From contig DJYF01000030.1 in assembly GCA_002450035.1 (NCBI GenBank), positions 1 through 7,680 on the forward strand: a stretch of 7,680 nt of DNA, read 5' to 3'. This document shows positions 1 through 5,901 of the stretch, piece by piece (position 1 is the first letter of the stretch; each line of letters opens with the position of its first letter). Under the pieces are notes generated by a model. It worked only from the letters and a program-made list of their open reading frames with translations, was not told where the DNA came from and did no database searches. Origin of the DNA: Caryophanales bacterium UBA6985 (GTDB taxonomy: Bacteria > Bacillota_I > Bacilli_A > RF39 > UBA660). The position numbers and the translations under genes were made by a program.

Positions 1-29
1 CTGTAGGTAAAGCAGGAAAAGCAGACTAG
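1..29 (+). CDS. 3' end of an upstream gene (partial, unidentified)
   Basis: Only one + strand frame is open at the left edge. It starts at base 3, reads VGKAGKAD and stops at TAG 27-29. A strong intrinsic terminator follows 26 bases later, as expected behind the last gene of a transcription unit. Eight residues are too few to identify a product. It is also possible that this is not coding and that the gene ends before the window. Confidence 0.4.
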
Positions 30-55
30 TGGCTTAATTCTTGCTTTTACTATTT

Positions 56-87
56 AAAGAAAATTATGTAAATAATTTTCTTTTTTT
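56..87 (+). terminator. Intrinsic terminator upstream of the pilin array
   Basis: A perfect 12-bp inverted repeat (arms 56-67 and 72-83) encloses the loop GTAA, and the T-run spans 81-87. The stem is A/T-rich, but its length and the run of seven Ts make it a convincing rho-independent terminator. It separates the gene ending at 29 from the first pilin promoter, which starts directly after it. Confidence 0.8.
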
Positions 88-88
88 A

Positions 89-117
89 TTGAAATATGTA
101 TTATTCATATCTATAAT
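89..117 (+). promoter_or_regulatory. Sigma-A-type promoter of pilin gene 1
   Basis: The -35 box is TTGAAA at 89-94 and the -10 box is TATAAT at 112-117, with a 17-bp spacer. Start of transcription is expected near 124. The short leader carries the Shine-Dalgarno AAAGGAAG at 127-134, six bases before the ATG at 141. The near-consensus boxes suggest a strong housekeeping-type promoter. Confidence 0.75.
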
Positions 118-140
118 TTATAATAGAAAGGAAGATAAAG

Positions 141-335
141 ATGAAGAATACAAGAAAGGGTTTTACATTGGTTGAATTACTTGCAGTTATCGTAATTTTA
201 GCAATCATCATGATTATAGCTATTCCATCTGTACTTGGTACAATGACAACAGCAAGACAAAAATCATTCTGTGAATATGTTACTAAAGTATATATGGCTG
301 CTCAAAATAAATACATGGCTGCTCAAACTTTAGGA
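141..335 (+). repeat. Conserved 5' block shared by pilins 1 and 2 (copy A)
   Basis: These 195 bases match 829-1023 without gaps and with seven mismatches by eye. All seven are silent or swap ATG for GTG at the start codon. Similarity drops abruptly at codon 66. Inside the block, ATGGCTGCTCAAA occurs twice (294-306 and 315-327), a 21-base period that encodes the YMAAQ heptad repeat. Confidence 0.9.
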
Positions 336-734
336 GATAATTATGTTATTGGTAATCAAACTGCAACAAATGTATCTTATACTAAAGCTGATGGCTCTTC
401 TGCTACTTCTAATGGTTTCTATTATGATGTAAAAGAAGATTTAGGACTAGAAAATGTTGGAGATTATAATGGTTATGTAATGATTGTTAAACCTACAGCT
501 AGTGATTCTAAACCTCATTTTGTAGTTGTTTTATGGGATAGTAATTATATGTTAGTTTCTGGTGATAAATATTTCTATGAATACATAGAAGAACCAAAGA
601 CTACAAATTTAGTTGATACTGATACTGGTATTGCAACTAGAATTACTAATTTATTCTATGACAGCACAAATTCTAAAAACAAAGCTGTGGATGTTTCTAA
701 GTTAACAAAAACAACTTTACCTACTCCTAAATAG
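141..734 (+). CDS. Type IV prepilin-like protein (pilin copy 1)
   Basis: A 197-residue secreted or surface pilin-like protein. It has a short basic leader MKNTRKG, a predicted prepilin peptidase cut after Gly7, mature Phe1, Glu5 (E12) and the kink proline at mature position 22 (P29). The helix at about residues 8-33 serves as the membrane anchor and assembly helix. Residues 34-65 continue the helical stalk and contain a seven-residue repeat, YMAAQNK then YMAAQTL. The variable globular part (66-197) contains DLGLENVGDYNGYV, DSNY and GDKYFY, all shared with copy 2. There is one cysteine (C44). AAAGGAAG lies six bases before the ATG, which supports the start. The gene is a one-gene unit between its own promoter and terminator. 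No prepilin peptidase, assembly ATPase or other pilus gene is in the window, so filament, adhesin or DNA-uptake roles cannot be told apart. The class assignment is secure; the function is not. Confidence 0.88.
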   Translation: MKNTRKGFTLVELLAVIVILAIIMIIAIPSVLGTMTTARQKSFCEYVTKVYMAAQNKYMAAQTLGDNYVIGNQTATNVSYTKADGSSATSNGFYYDVKEDLGLENVGDYNGYVMIVKPTASDSKPHFVVVLWDSNYMLVSGDKYFYEYIEEPKTTNLVDTDTGIATRITNLFYDSTNSKNKAVDVSKLTKTTLPTPK

Positions 735-739
735 TACTG

Positions 740-764
740 AAGAGTGAAAAATTCACTCTTTTTT
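740..764 (+). terminator. Intrinsic terminator of pilin gene 1
   Basis: The arms AAGAGTGAA (740-748) and TTCACTCTT (752-760) form a 9-bp stem around a three-base loop, and the T-run reaches 764. It starts just after the TAG stop at 732-734. Its stem sequence recurs after pilins 2 and 3. Confidence 0.88.
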
Positions 765-773
765 GTTTATCTA

Positions 774-802
774 TTGATAATAATTTTAATGTGATATAAA
801 AT
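774..802 (+). promoter_or_regulatory. Probable promoter of pilin gene 2
   Basis: TTGATA at 774-779 lies 17 bp from TAAAAT at 797-802. An overlapping alternative is the extended -10 TGATATAAA at 792-800. It follows the terminator of pilin 1 directly, so copy 2 is probably transcribed on its own. The choice of -10 register is uncertain. Confidence 0.55.
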
Positions 803-828
803 GTATATAGGATAGGAGCGTGAAATAA

Positions 829-1023
829 GTGAAAAATACAAGAAAGGGTTTTACATTAGTTGAATTACTTGCAGTTATCGTAATTTTAGCAATCATTATG
901 ATTATAGCAATACCATCTGTACTTGGTACAATGACAACAGCAAGACAAAAATCATTCTGTGAATATGTTACTAAAGTATATATGGCTGCTCAAAATAAAT
1001 ATATGGCTGCTCAAACTTTAGGA
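829..1023 (+). repeat. Conserved 5' block shared by pilins 1 and 2 (copy B)
   Basis: Second copy of the 195-base block at 141-335, about 96% identical by eye, ending exactly at codon 65. The internal 13-mer ATGGCTGCTCAAA also occurs twice here (982-994 and 1003-1015). The sharp boundary between a near-identical 5' part and a diverged 3' part suggests gene conversion or strong constraint on the anchor region. Confidence 0.9.
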
Positions 1024-1374
1024 ACAGGTGATATTGGTAGTTCATTTTCTGCTGTGATTGGGGACGTAACTATTTATTATTACAATATTAAAACAGATTT
1101 AGGACTAGAAAACACGGGAGATTATAAAGGATATGTTGGAATAATTAAACCTACTACAGATGATCCAAAACCATATTTCATAATTGCACTTTCTGATAGT
1201 AATTATGCTTTAGTAACAGGAGATAATCCATTCTATATATATGATAAAGAACCAACAACTGAAAATTTAATTGATGTAGATCAAAATTATATTACTATGT
1301 TCAATGCTTTTGAAAATGCTATTGATTTGGAGCATAAGACATTTGATAAGTCAAAGTTCCCTTATTTTGATTAA
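829..1374 (+). CDS. Type IV prepilin-like protein (pilin copy 2)
   Basis: A 181-residue paralogue of the preceding pilin. The first 65 residues are identical: the leader cut after Gly7, FTLVE with mature Glu5, Pro at mature position 22, and the YMAAQ heptad repeat. The rest is shorter and clearly different, though homologous, with roughly 60% identity by eye over the best segment (DLGLENTGDYKGYV, DSNYALVTGD). The start codon is GTG at 829, against ATG in copy 1. The AGGAG at 814-818 is ten bases upstream, a loose spacing. A closer GTG at 820 is followed by AAA TAA and so gives only a two-codon reading frame. These features suggest weaker translation than copy 1, which is inference. The gene has its own promoter and terminator. 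It could be a minor pilin or an alternative major subunit. Confidence 0.87.
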   Translation: MKNTRKGFTLVELLAVIVILAIIMIIAIPSVLGTMTTARQKSFCEYVTKVYMAAQNKYMAAQTLGTGDIGSSFSAVIGDVTIYYYNIKTDLGLENTGDYKGYVGIIKPTTDDPKPYFIIALSDSNYALVTGDNPFYIYDKEPTTENLIDVDQNYITMFNAFENAIDLEHKTFDKSKFPYFD

Positions 1375-1397
1375 AAGAGTGATTTACACTCTTTTTT
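1374..1397 (+). terminator. Intrinsic terminator of pilin gene 2
   Basis: The arms AAAGAGTG (1374-1381) and CACTCTTT (1387-1394) enclose a five-base loop, followed by a T-run to 1397. It overlaps the last base of the TAA stop codon (1372-1374). The stem core GAGTG/CACTC matches the terminators after pilins 1 and 3. Confidence 0.85.
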
Positions 1398-1408
1398 CTT
1401 TTGCATTA

Positions 1409-1438
1409 TTGAGTATACATTATTCTTTAATATATAAA
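1409..1438 (+). promoter_or_regulatory. Possible promoter of the third pilin unit
   Basis: TTGAGT at 1409-1414 is 18 bp from TATAAA at 1433-1438; TATATA at 1431-1436 with a 16-bp spacer is equally possible. A good Shine-Dalgarno, GGAG (1443-1446), follows eight bases before the ATG at 1455. Promoter and ribosome site appear intact although the gene behind them is frameshifted. Confidence 0.45.
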
Positions 1439-1454
1439 GAATGGAGATATTTTA

Positions 1455-1621
1455 ATGGTTAACATAAGAAAGGTTTTACATTAGTGGAGTTGCTTGCAGT
1501 TATTGTGATATTAGTCATTATAATGATTATAGCTGTTATTAATACATTTGAACAACTTGCTGCAACTGGTGAAGTAGTAAATTTAAAAGGCTTTGTTAAA
1601 GAAGAAATTGATTTTGAATAA
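1455..1621 (+). pseudogene. Frameshifted, truncated prepilin-like gene (pilin copy 3)
   Basis: From the ATG at 1455 the frame reads MVNIRKVLH and stops at TAG 1482-1484. The adjacent frame from 1466 reads KKGFTLVELLAVIVILVI and runs to TAA 1619-1621. Copies 1 and 2 have AAGAAAGGG where this one has AAGAAAGG, so loss of one G (near 1472) explains the shift. With the G restored the product would be only 55 residues: a leader, the hydrophobic helix FTLVELLAVIVILVIIMIIA, and a tail ending KEEIDFE that is unlike the other copies. It lacks the stalk and globular parts. It is most likely a decayed paralogue. A sequencing error, or a -1 slip on AGAAAG, could restore a tiny pilin-like membrane peptide but not a full pilin. 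Confidence 0.75.
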
Positions 1622-1628
1622 TAGTAGG

Positions 1629-1656
1629 AAGAGTGAGTAATCACTCTTTTTATTTT
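1629..1656 (+). terminator. Intrinsic terminator after the third pilin unit
   Basis: The arms AAGAGTGA (1629-1636) and TCACTCTT (1641-1648) enclose GTAA, followed by a T-rich tail. The eight-base arms are the same as those of the terminator after pilin 1 (740-747 and 753-760). This supports descent of all three units from one duplicated cassette. It closes the array before the nfo promoter. Confidence 0.85.
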
Positions 1657-1660
1657 GTAT

Positions 1661-1689
1661 TTAAGAGATAGATTAATATGTGTTATAAT
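1661..1689 (+). promoter_or_regulatory. Extended -10 promoter of the nfo-rnfC-rnfD operon
   Basis: TGTTATAAT at 1681-1689 is an extended -10 with a perfect TATAAT (1684-1689). A weak -35, TTAAGA (1661-1666), lies 17 bp upstream. Transcription would begin near 1696, very close to the Shine-Dalgarno of nfo, giving a very short leader. Confidence 0.65.
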
Positions 1690-1705
1690 TTAATAGGTGA
1701 TTAAT

Positions 1706-2608
1706 ATGCTATATATAGGTAGTCATGTTTCTTTTAAAAATGACACTGGCCTAATAGGAAGTGTCATGGAAGCACTTAGTTATAATGCTAATGCTTTTAT
1801 GTTCTATACAGGTGCTCCTCAAAGTACTTTAAGAGGAGAAATAGATGATTTAAAAACATATGAAGCGTTAAAAATAATGAAAGATAATAACATGAATTTA
1901 GAAAAAGTAATAGTTCATGCTCCATATATTGTTAATCTTGCTAATAATAAAGATATTGATAAATGGAAGTTTTCATGTGACTTCTTAAGACAAGAAATAG
2001 AAAGATGTTTGTCTTTAGGAGTTAAGTATATGGTACTTCATCCAGGTAGTTCTGTAGGTTTAGAAAGAGAATATGCTATTAATAATATTATTAAAGGATT
2101 AAATAATATTTTAATGGATAATGATAATATCATGATTTTGTTAGAAACAATGGCAGGTAAGGGTAATGAAATTGGTTCTACTTTAGAAGAATTAAAAACT
2201 ATAATAGATGGAATAGTTTTGAAAGAAAAAATAGGTGTATGTGTTGATACTTGTCATATAAATGATGCAGGTGTTGATTTATCTAATTTTGATGAATACT
2301 TAGATAATTTTGATAAAACAATTGGTATTGATAAAATAAAGTGTATTCATATAAATGATAGTAAGAATCCAATTGGATCTCACAAAGACAGACATGAAAA
2401 CATAGGATTTGGTACAATTGGTTTTGAGAATTTACTAGGTGTTATATATAACAAGAGAGTAGAAGATATACCTAAGATACTTGAAACACCATATATAGAT
2501 AAAACATACCCACCTTATAAGTTTGAAATAGAAATGATTAGAACAAATAAATTTAATCAAAACTTATATTTAGATGTAGTTAACTATTATAAAGAGGAGA
2601 AAAAATAA
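1706..2608 (+). CDS. nfo: Endonuclease IV (class II AP endonuclease, Zn-dependent)
   Basis: A cytoplasmic base-excision-repair enzyme that nicks DNA 5' of abasic sites and trims blocked 3' ends. It is a TIM-barrel protein of 300 residues, close to the usual 280-300. The N terminus is MLYIGSHVSF. Counterparts of all nine residues of the family's three-zinc site are visible: His71 (HAPYIVNL), His112 (LHPGSS), Glu147 (LLETMAGKG), Asp181 and His184 (GVCVDTCH), His215 (IHINDS), Asp228 and His230 (SHKDRH), and Glu260 (ILETP). The start is placed at ATG 1706 because AGGTGA (1695-1700) sits five bases before it. A GTG at 1697 lies inside that ribosome site and is unlikely. The stop overlaps the rnfC start by one base (TAATG), so the two are translationally coupled. 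Repair has no obvious link to Rnf, so co-transcription may be incidental. Confidence 0.96.
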   Translation: MLYIGSHVSFKNDTGLIGSVMEALSYNANAFMFYTGAPQSTLRGEIDDLKTYEALKIMKDNNMNLEKVIVHAPYIVNLANNKDIDKWKFSCDFLRQEIERCLSLGVKYMVLHPGSSVGLEREYAINNIIKGLNNILMDNDNIMILLETMAGKGNEIGSTLEELKTIIDGIVLKEKIGVCVDTCHINDAGVDLSNFDEYLDNFDKTIGIDKIKCIHINDSKNPIGSHKDRHENIGFGTIGFENLLGVIYNKRVEDIPKILETPYIDKTYPPYKFEIEMIRTNKFNQNLYLDVVNYYKEEKK

Positions 2609-3771
2609 TGAATGATTTAGTAGAGATAAAAGAAGCTAATAATATTAATTATGACAAGACTATTAATCATTTTTTAAATCCGGATTATATATATATCCCT
2701 ATTATAAAAGGGATGAAATTAAATAAGAATAATGAAGTAAAAGTTTTTAGAGATGAATTATTATTAAAGGGAAGCGAATTTAATTTTTATTCTCCTATAT
2801 CTGGTGAAATAAAATCTATTGATAATAATAAATATATTCATAATGAAAGAATTAAAACTATTGTTATTGAAAATGATTTTAAAGAAACAGTTAAAAAACG
2901 TATTCCTGCCGTTAAATATATAAATGAACTTAAAGGTGAGGATGTTATAAAATTAATAGATAAATATGATGTACTTGATATTCCTATTAATCCTATTGCC
3001 AAAACATTAGTAGTATCTGGAATAGAAGTAGATCCTTTTGAACGTAATAATACATATATTATTAATAATTATTCAAATATGATTCTTGAAACAATAGATG
3101 CTTTAATTAATATTTTTAAAATAGAAAAAACATATTTTTGTATTACTAATAGTAATAAAGACATTGTTTATAATTTAACAAGTAATCTTGGTACATACCC
3201 AAATATTAAATTAAAAGTACTTGATAATGGTTATCCACTTGGAAGAGAAGAGGTATTAGTTGATAGAGTACTTGCTAAAAAAGAACTTAAATGGAAATAT
3301 AATTATTTAAGTGTAAGAGATATTTATAATATTTATAAAGTACTTAAAAAAGATAGACCTATATGTGAAACATTAGTAACTGTAGGTGGTAGTTTTGTAG
3401 AAACACCTAAAGTAGTTGAAGTGAAAGTTGGTACTACTGTAGAAGATGTTATAAAAAATGTAGTAGAAGTTAAAAGTGATAAGTATTTAGTAGTTGAAAA
3501 TGGTCCTCTTAGTGGTATTACTTTAGAAGACTTAAATAATATTATTACTCTTGATACAAGAAGTATATTCTTATGTAAGAAAGATACTACTCGTGAAAAG
3601 AAATGCATTAACTGTGGATTATGTAGTTTTAAATGTCCAGTTGGTTTAAATCCTAAATTAATTAAAGAAGGAAAAGGAGATAAGAGTAAATGTATTCATT
3701 GTAATGTATGTACTTATGTTTGTCCTTCTAAAATTAATTTTAAAAAGTATTTAGGTGATAGAGATGAATAA
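2608..3771 (+). CDS. rnfC: RnfC-like iron-sulfur electron-transfer subunit, divergent
   Basis: 387 residues, shorter than typical RnfC (around 440 or more). Canonical RnfC is the peripheral Rnf subunit passing electrons between NADH and ferredoxin at the membrane. Recognisable parts: an N-terminal barrel segment (SPISGEIKSI, 62-71), a NuoF-like core (VVSGIEVDPF, 135-144; NGYPLGREEVL, 207-217), a soluble-ligand-binding-like segment (LVTVGGSFVETP, 256-267), and two C-terminal 4Fe-4S motifs with Cys333/336/339/343 and Cys362/365/368/372. The glycine-rich GxGGAGFP loop, expected just before VVSGIEVDPF, is absent; 121-130 reads DVLDIPINPI. The N-terminal GGIHPPxxK-type motif and the internal GREVP-type segment are also missing. 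NADH/FMN chemistry is therefore doubtful. AGAGGAGA at 2593-2600 supports the start. The 3' end overlaps the next gene. RnfC ancestry is well supported; present function is open. Confidence 0.82.
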   Translation: MNDLVEIKEANNINYDKTINHFLNPDYIYIPIIKGMKLNKNNEVKVFRDELLLKGSEFNFYSPISGEIKSIDNNKYIHNERIKTIVIENDFKETVKKRIPAVKYINELKGEDVIKLIDKYDVLDIPINPIAKTLVVSGIEVDPFERNNTYIINNYSNMILETIDALINIFKIEKTYFCITNSNKDIVYNLTSNLGTYPNIKLKVLDNGYPLGREEVLVDRVLAKKELKWKYNYLSVRDIYNIYKVLKKDRPICETLVTVGGSFVETPKVVEVKVGTTVEDVIKNVVEVKSDKYLVVENGPLSGITLEDLNNIITLDTRSIFLCKKDTTREKKCINCGLCSFKCPVGLNPKLIKEGKGDKSKCIHCNVCTYVCPSKINFKKYLGDRDE

Positions 3772-4663
3772 TGTATATGTTAGAAGTAAGAATTCTTTAC
3801 AAAGTATAATTCTTAAAACAATTATTAGTTTAATACCTTTAATACTATTTGGTGTCTATTATAATGGTTATTTAGTTAAGAAGTATGTTGGTGGAGGGGT
3901 TATTACTGTTTTAAAACCACTTACTTATATTTTAATAGGTGTAGTAATAGGTGCTTTAGTAAATATTATATTTACTAAGAAGACAAAGAATACTAGAGTT
4001 TCTGACTTATTATTCTCATCATTTCATATTTTATATGGAATAGTATTAGGTGCATTAATGAGTTATTCAGTTAATATTATTATTTATACTATTGTAATAA
4101 CTTTGTTGTTTATTCTTTCTAAATTAGTAGATATAAAAATAAATGTAGTTGCTTTAGCTTTTATAATTATTTATATAATTACTAATGTTATGGGCGAATT
4201 TGATTATAGTTATTTTGATGATGTAATAAAACATGTAACACAAGGAAATGTTAAAGATATGTTAATTGGATTTGGCCATGGAGGATTATGTGCTACATCA
4301 TTAATTCTAATACTTATATCAAATGTTTATTTACAAGTTACTTCATCAATAAAAACAAATATATTTATATATAGTTTCTTAAGCTTCTTTGCACTTATGC
4401 TTGTAAGTGACTTAGCTGGAGTTGAAGGATTATTTACTTATATATCAAGTGTTCCATTTATATTCCTTTATGTTGCAACAGATAGTATGTCATCATGTTA
4501 TACGTTAAAAGGTACTGCTATTTATGGATTAATAATTGGAATAGGTACATTTATACTTTATTTTATTAATCCCGTTTTAGCTCCTTTTATTGCAATATTA
4601 GTAGCAAGTTTTTTTCATGTTTTAATTGATAAACTTGCTAATAAACAAAGAAGTAAAAAATAG
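3764..4663 (+). CDS. rnfD: RnfD-like integral membrane subunit, divergent
   Basis: A 299-residue, very hydrophobic protein with about nine or ten membrane segments, assigned to the RnfD/NqrB family. The best match is the C-terminal signature: VATDSMSSCYTLKG (237-250), then YGLIIGIGTFILYF and the final helix, parallel to MATDPVTSP..KG in RnfD. GHGGLCATSLILILISNVYL (171-190) corresponds to the family's G-x-x-GETS...GxxYL segment. The N terminus (VRSKNS, then a helix) resembles the usual V.SPH opening. I cannot find the SGAT-type motif whose threonine carries covalent FMN; the region before GHGG reads FDYSYFDDVIKH. The start is ATG 3764, with AGGTGA (3753-3758) five bases upstream; a GTG at 3755 lies within that site. 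It overlaps rnfC by eight bases, implying coupled translation and joint assembly. No rnfG, E, A or B follows. Confidence 0.78.
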   Translation: MNNVYVRSKNSLQSIILKTIISLIPLILFGVYYNGYLVKKYVGGGVITVLKPLTYILIGVVIGALVNIIFTKKTKNTRVSDLLFSSFHILYGIVLGALMSYSVNIIIYTIVITLLFILSKLVDIKINVVALAFIIIYIITNVMGEFDYSYFDDVIKHVTQGNVKDMLIGFGHGGLCATSLILILISNVYLQVTSSIKTNIFIYSFLSFFALMLVSDLAGVEGLFTYISSVPFIFLYVATDSMSSCYTLKGTAIYGLIIGIGTFILYFINPVLAPFIAILVASFFHVLIDKLANKQRSKK

Positions 4664-4685
4664 GCGTTTCTTTACATAATTAAAG

Positions 4686-4713
4686 ACATATTACTAAGTA
4701 ATATGTTTTTTTT
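4686..4713 (+). terminator. Intrinsic terminator of the nfo-rnfC-rnfD operon
   Basis: ACATATTAC (4686-4694) pairs with GTAATATGT (4698-4706) around the loop TAA, followed by eight Ts to 4713. It ends the operon 22 bases after the rnfD stop, so the SEDS gene downstream probably forms a new unit. Confidence 0.85.
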
Positions 4714-4739
4714 ATGATAAAATTATTATAGGTGAAACT

Positions 4740-5900
4740 ATGAAAGATTTGATGAAGAAAATAGATATTCCTTTATTTCTTATTATAACAATTCTTTTAG
4801 TTGCAGGATTACTTACAGTTTTTTCTGCTTCTTCAGTTGCTGCAGTTTTACAATATAAAGTAAGTGAATATTACTTCTTTTCAAGACAAGCAATGGTTAT
4901 TGCAGTTGGAATAGTTTTATCTTTCATAATAATGAGAATACCAATTTCTAAATATAAAAAATTATCTAGAATTGGAATGATTGGTATAATTGGAATTCTT
5001 ATTATATTAAAGAGTTATGGAACAATAAGTAATAGTGCTCAAAGTTGGCTTAATATATTTGGTTTATTTACTTTGCAACCTAGTGAGTTTGCTAAATCAA
5101 TTGTTATATTTTATCTTGCATTTACATATGGAACTCATAAGACATTTAAGGGTAAATATGATCCTTTTATTCCTCTTATACCATGTTTATTTGTTGTTGG
5201 TTTAGTAGTACTTGAACCAGACCTTGGAACAGCTTTTATTATACTTGGTATTACAACATTAGTATTTTTTAGTTTACCTTTTCCAAATAATAAATTAATT
5301 TTATATGCTAAGACTGGAGTAGTTATAGTTGGTGCTATTGGTCTTGTTGTAATTGGAAATAGTAATAGTTTCCTAACAGAGATGCAATCTCATAGATTAA
5401 CATTTTTAAAACCTTGTAGTAGATATAAAGAAGATACTGGTTATCAAGTTTGTAATGGCTATATAGCTATGAATAATGGTGGTATATTTGGTATGGGAAT
5501 AGGTAAGAGTACTCAGAAGTATTTATATTTACCTGAAGCACATACAGACTTTATATTTCCAATTATAGTTGAAGAAACAGGATTAATTGGAGGAATTGCA
5601 ATACTTTTACTTTATATTCTTCTTTTATTTAGAATAATAGCTATAGCACGAGGTACAAGTGATTTAACGTCATCTATTATTTGTTATGGTACATTTAGTT
5701 ATCTATTTTTACATATGGTAGTAAATTTAGGAGGAATACTTGCACTTATTCCTCTTACAGGTGTACCTTTACCATTTTTAAGTTATGGTGGATCATTTAT
5801 GCTTAATGCTTTAATTATGGTTGCTGTTTGTCAAAGAGTTTCAATTGAAACAAAACAAAAAAGATATAGTGCAGAATTTAGAAAGATAATGGGTGGATAA
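4740..5900 (+). CDS. ftsW: SEDS-family peptidoglycan glycosyltransferase (FtsW/RodA type)
   Basis: A 386-residue multi-pass membrane enzyme of the SEDS family, which polymerises lipid II into glycan strands together with a class B penicillin-binding protein. Visible family signatures: GLLTVFSAS (23-31), SWLNIFGLFTLQPSEFAK (102-119), LEPDLGTAF (158-166), GKSTQKYLYLPEAHTDFIF (255-273) with Asp270 matching the essential SEDS aspartate, and PLTGVPLPFLSYGGS (338-352). The QKYLYLPE context is nearer FtsW/SpoVE than RodA, whereas PLTGVPLPFLSYGG suits RodA too, so division versus elongation is not settled. Its large outer loop carries a cysteine pair, C226 and C238. AGGTGA at 4730-4735 supports the ATG. 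TGATAAAAT at 4715-4723 is a possible extended -10, but transcription from it would start almost at the ribosome site. The next gene starts one base after the stop. Confidence 0.94.
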   Translation: MKDLMKKIDIPLFLIITILLVAGLLTVFSASSVAAVLQYKVSEYYFFSRQAMVIAVGIVLSFIIMRIPISKYKKLSRIGMIGIIGILIILKSYGTISNSAQSWLNIFGLFTLQPSEFAKSIVIFYLAFTYGTHKTFKGKYDPFIPLIPCLFVVGLVVLEPDLGTAFIILGITTLVFFSLPFPNNKLILYAKTGVVIVGAIGLVVIGNSNSFLTEMQSHRLTFLKPCSRYKEDTGYQVCNGYIAMNNGGIFGMGIGKSTQKYLYLPEAHTDFIFPIIVEETGLIGGIAILLLYILLLFRIIAIARGTSDLTSSIICYGTFSYLFLHMVVNLGGILALIPLTGVPLPFLSYGGSFMLNALIMVAVCQRVSIETKQKRYSAEFRKIMGG

Positions 5901-5901
5901 T

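Noticed and set aside
294..327. Repeated ATGGCTGCTCAAA as a possible CRISPR or regulatory repeat
   Set aside because: Both copies are in frame within the pilin coding sequence and encode a helical heptad repeat; there are no spacers and only two units per gene.
141..1621. A full Neisseria-like pilE/pilS antigenic-variation system
   Set aside because: Silent pilS copies lack the 5' end and promoter, whereas here even the broken copy keeps its 5' end and signals. No recombination element or additional cassettes are visible, so only localised conversion is suggested.
1459..1644. Open frame of 61 codons on the - strand over the third pilin unit
   Set aside because: It mirrors the hydrophobic-helix codons of the + strand pilin remnant, has no convincing ribosome site, and reads into the terminator hairpin.
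1697..1705. GTG at 1697 as the start of nfo (three extra residues)
   Set aside because: The GTG is part of the AGGTGA Shine-Dalgarno for the ATG at 1706, and family members begin at the GSHVS strand. The same reasoning rejects GTG 3755 for rnfD and GTG 5893 for the anchored protein.
3333..3608. Open frame of 91 codons on the - strand inside rnfC
   Set aside because: It lies wholly within a well-supported gene, its Ser/Thr/Phe-rich product is typical of antisense reading of AT-rich DNA, and it has no promoter or ribosome site.
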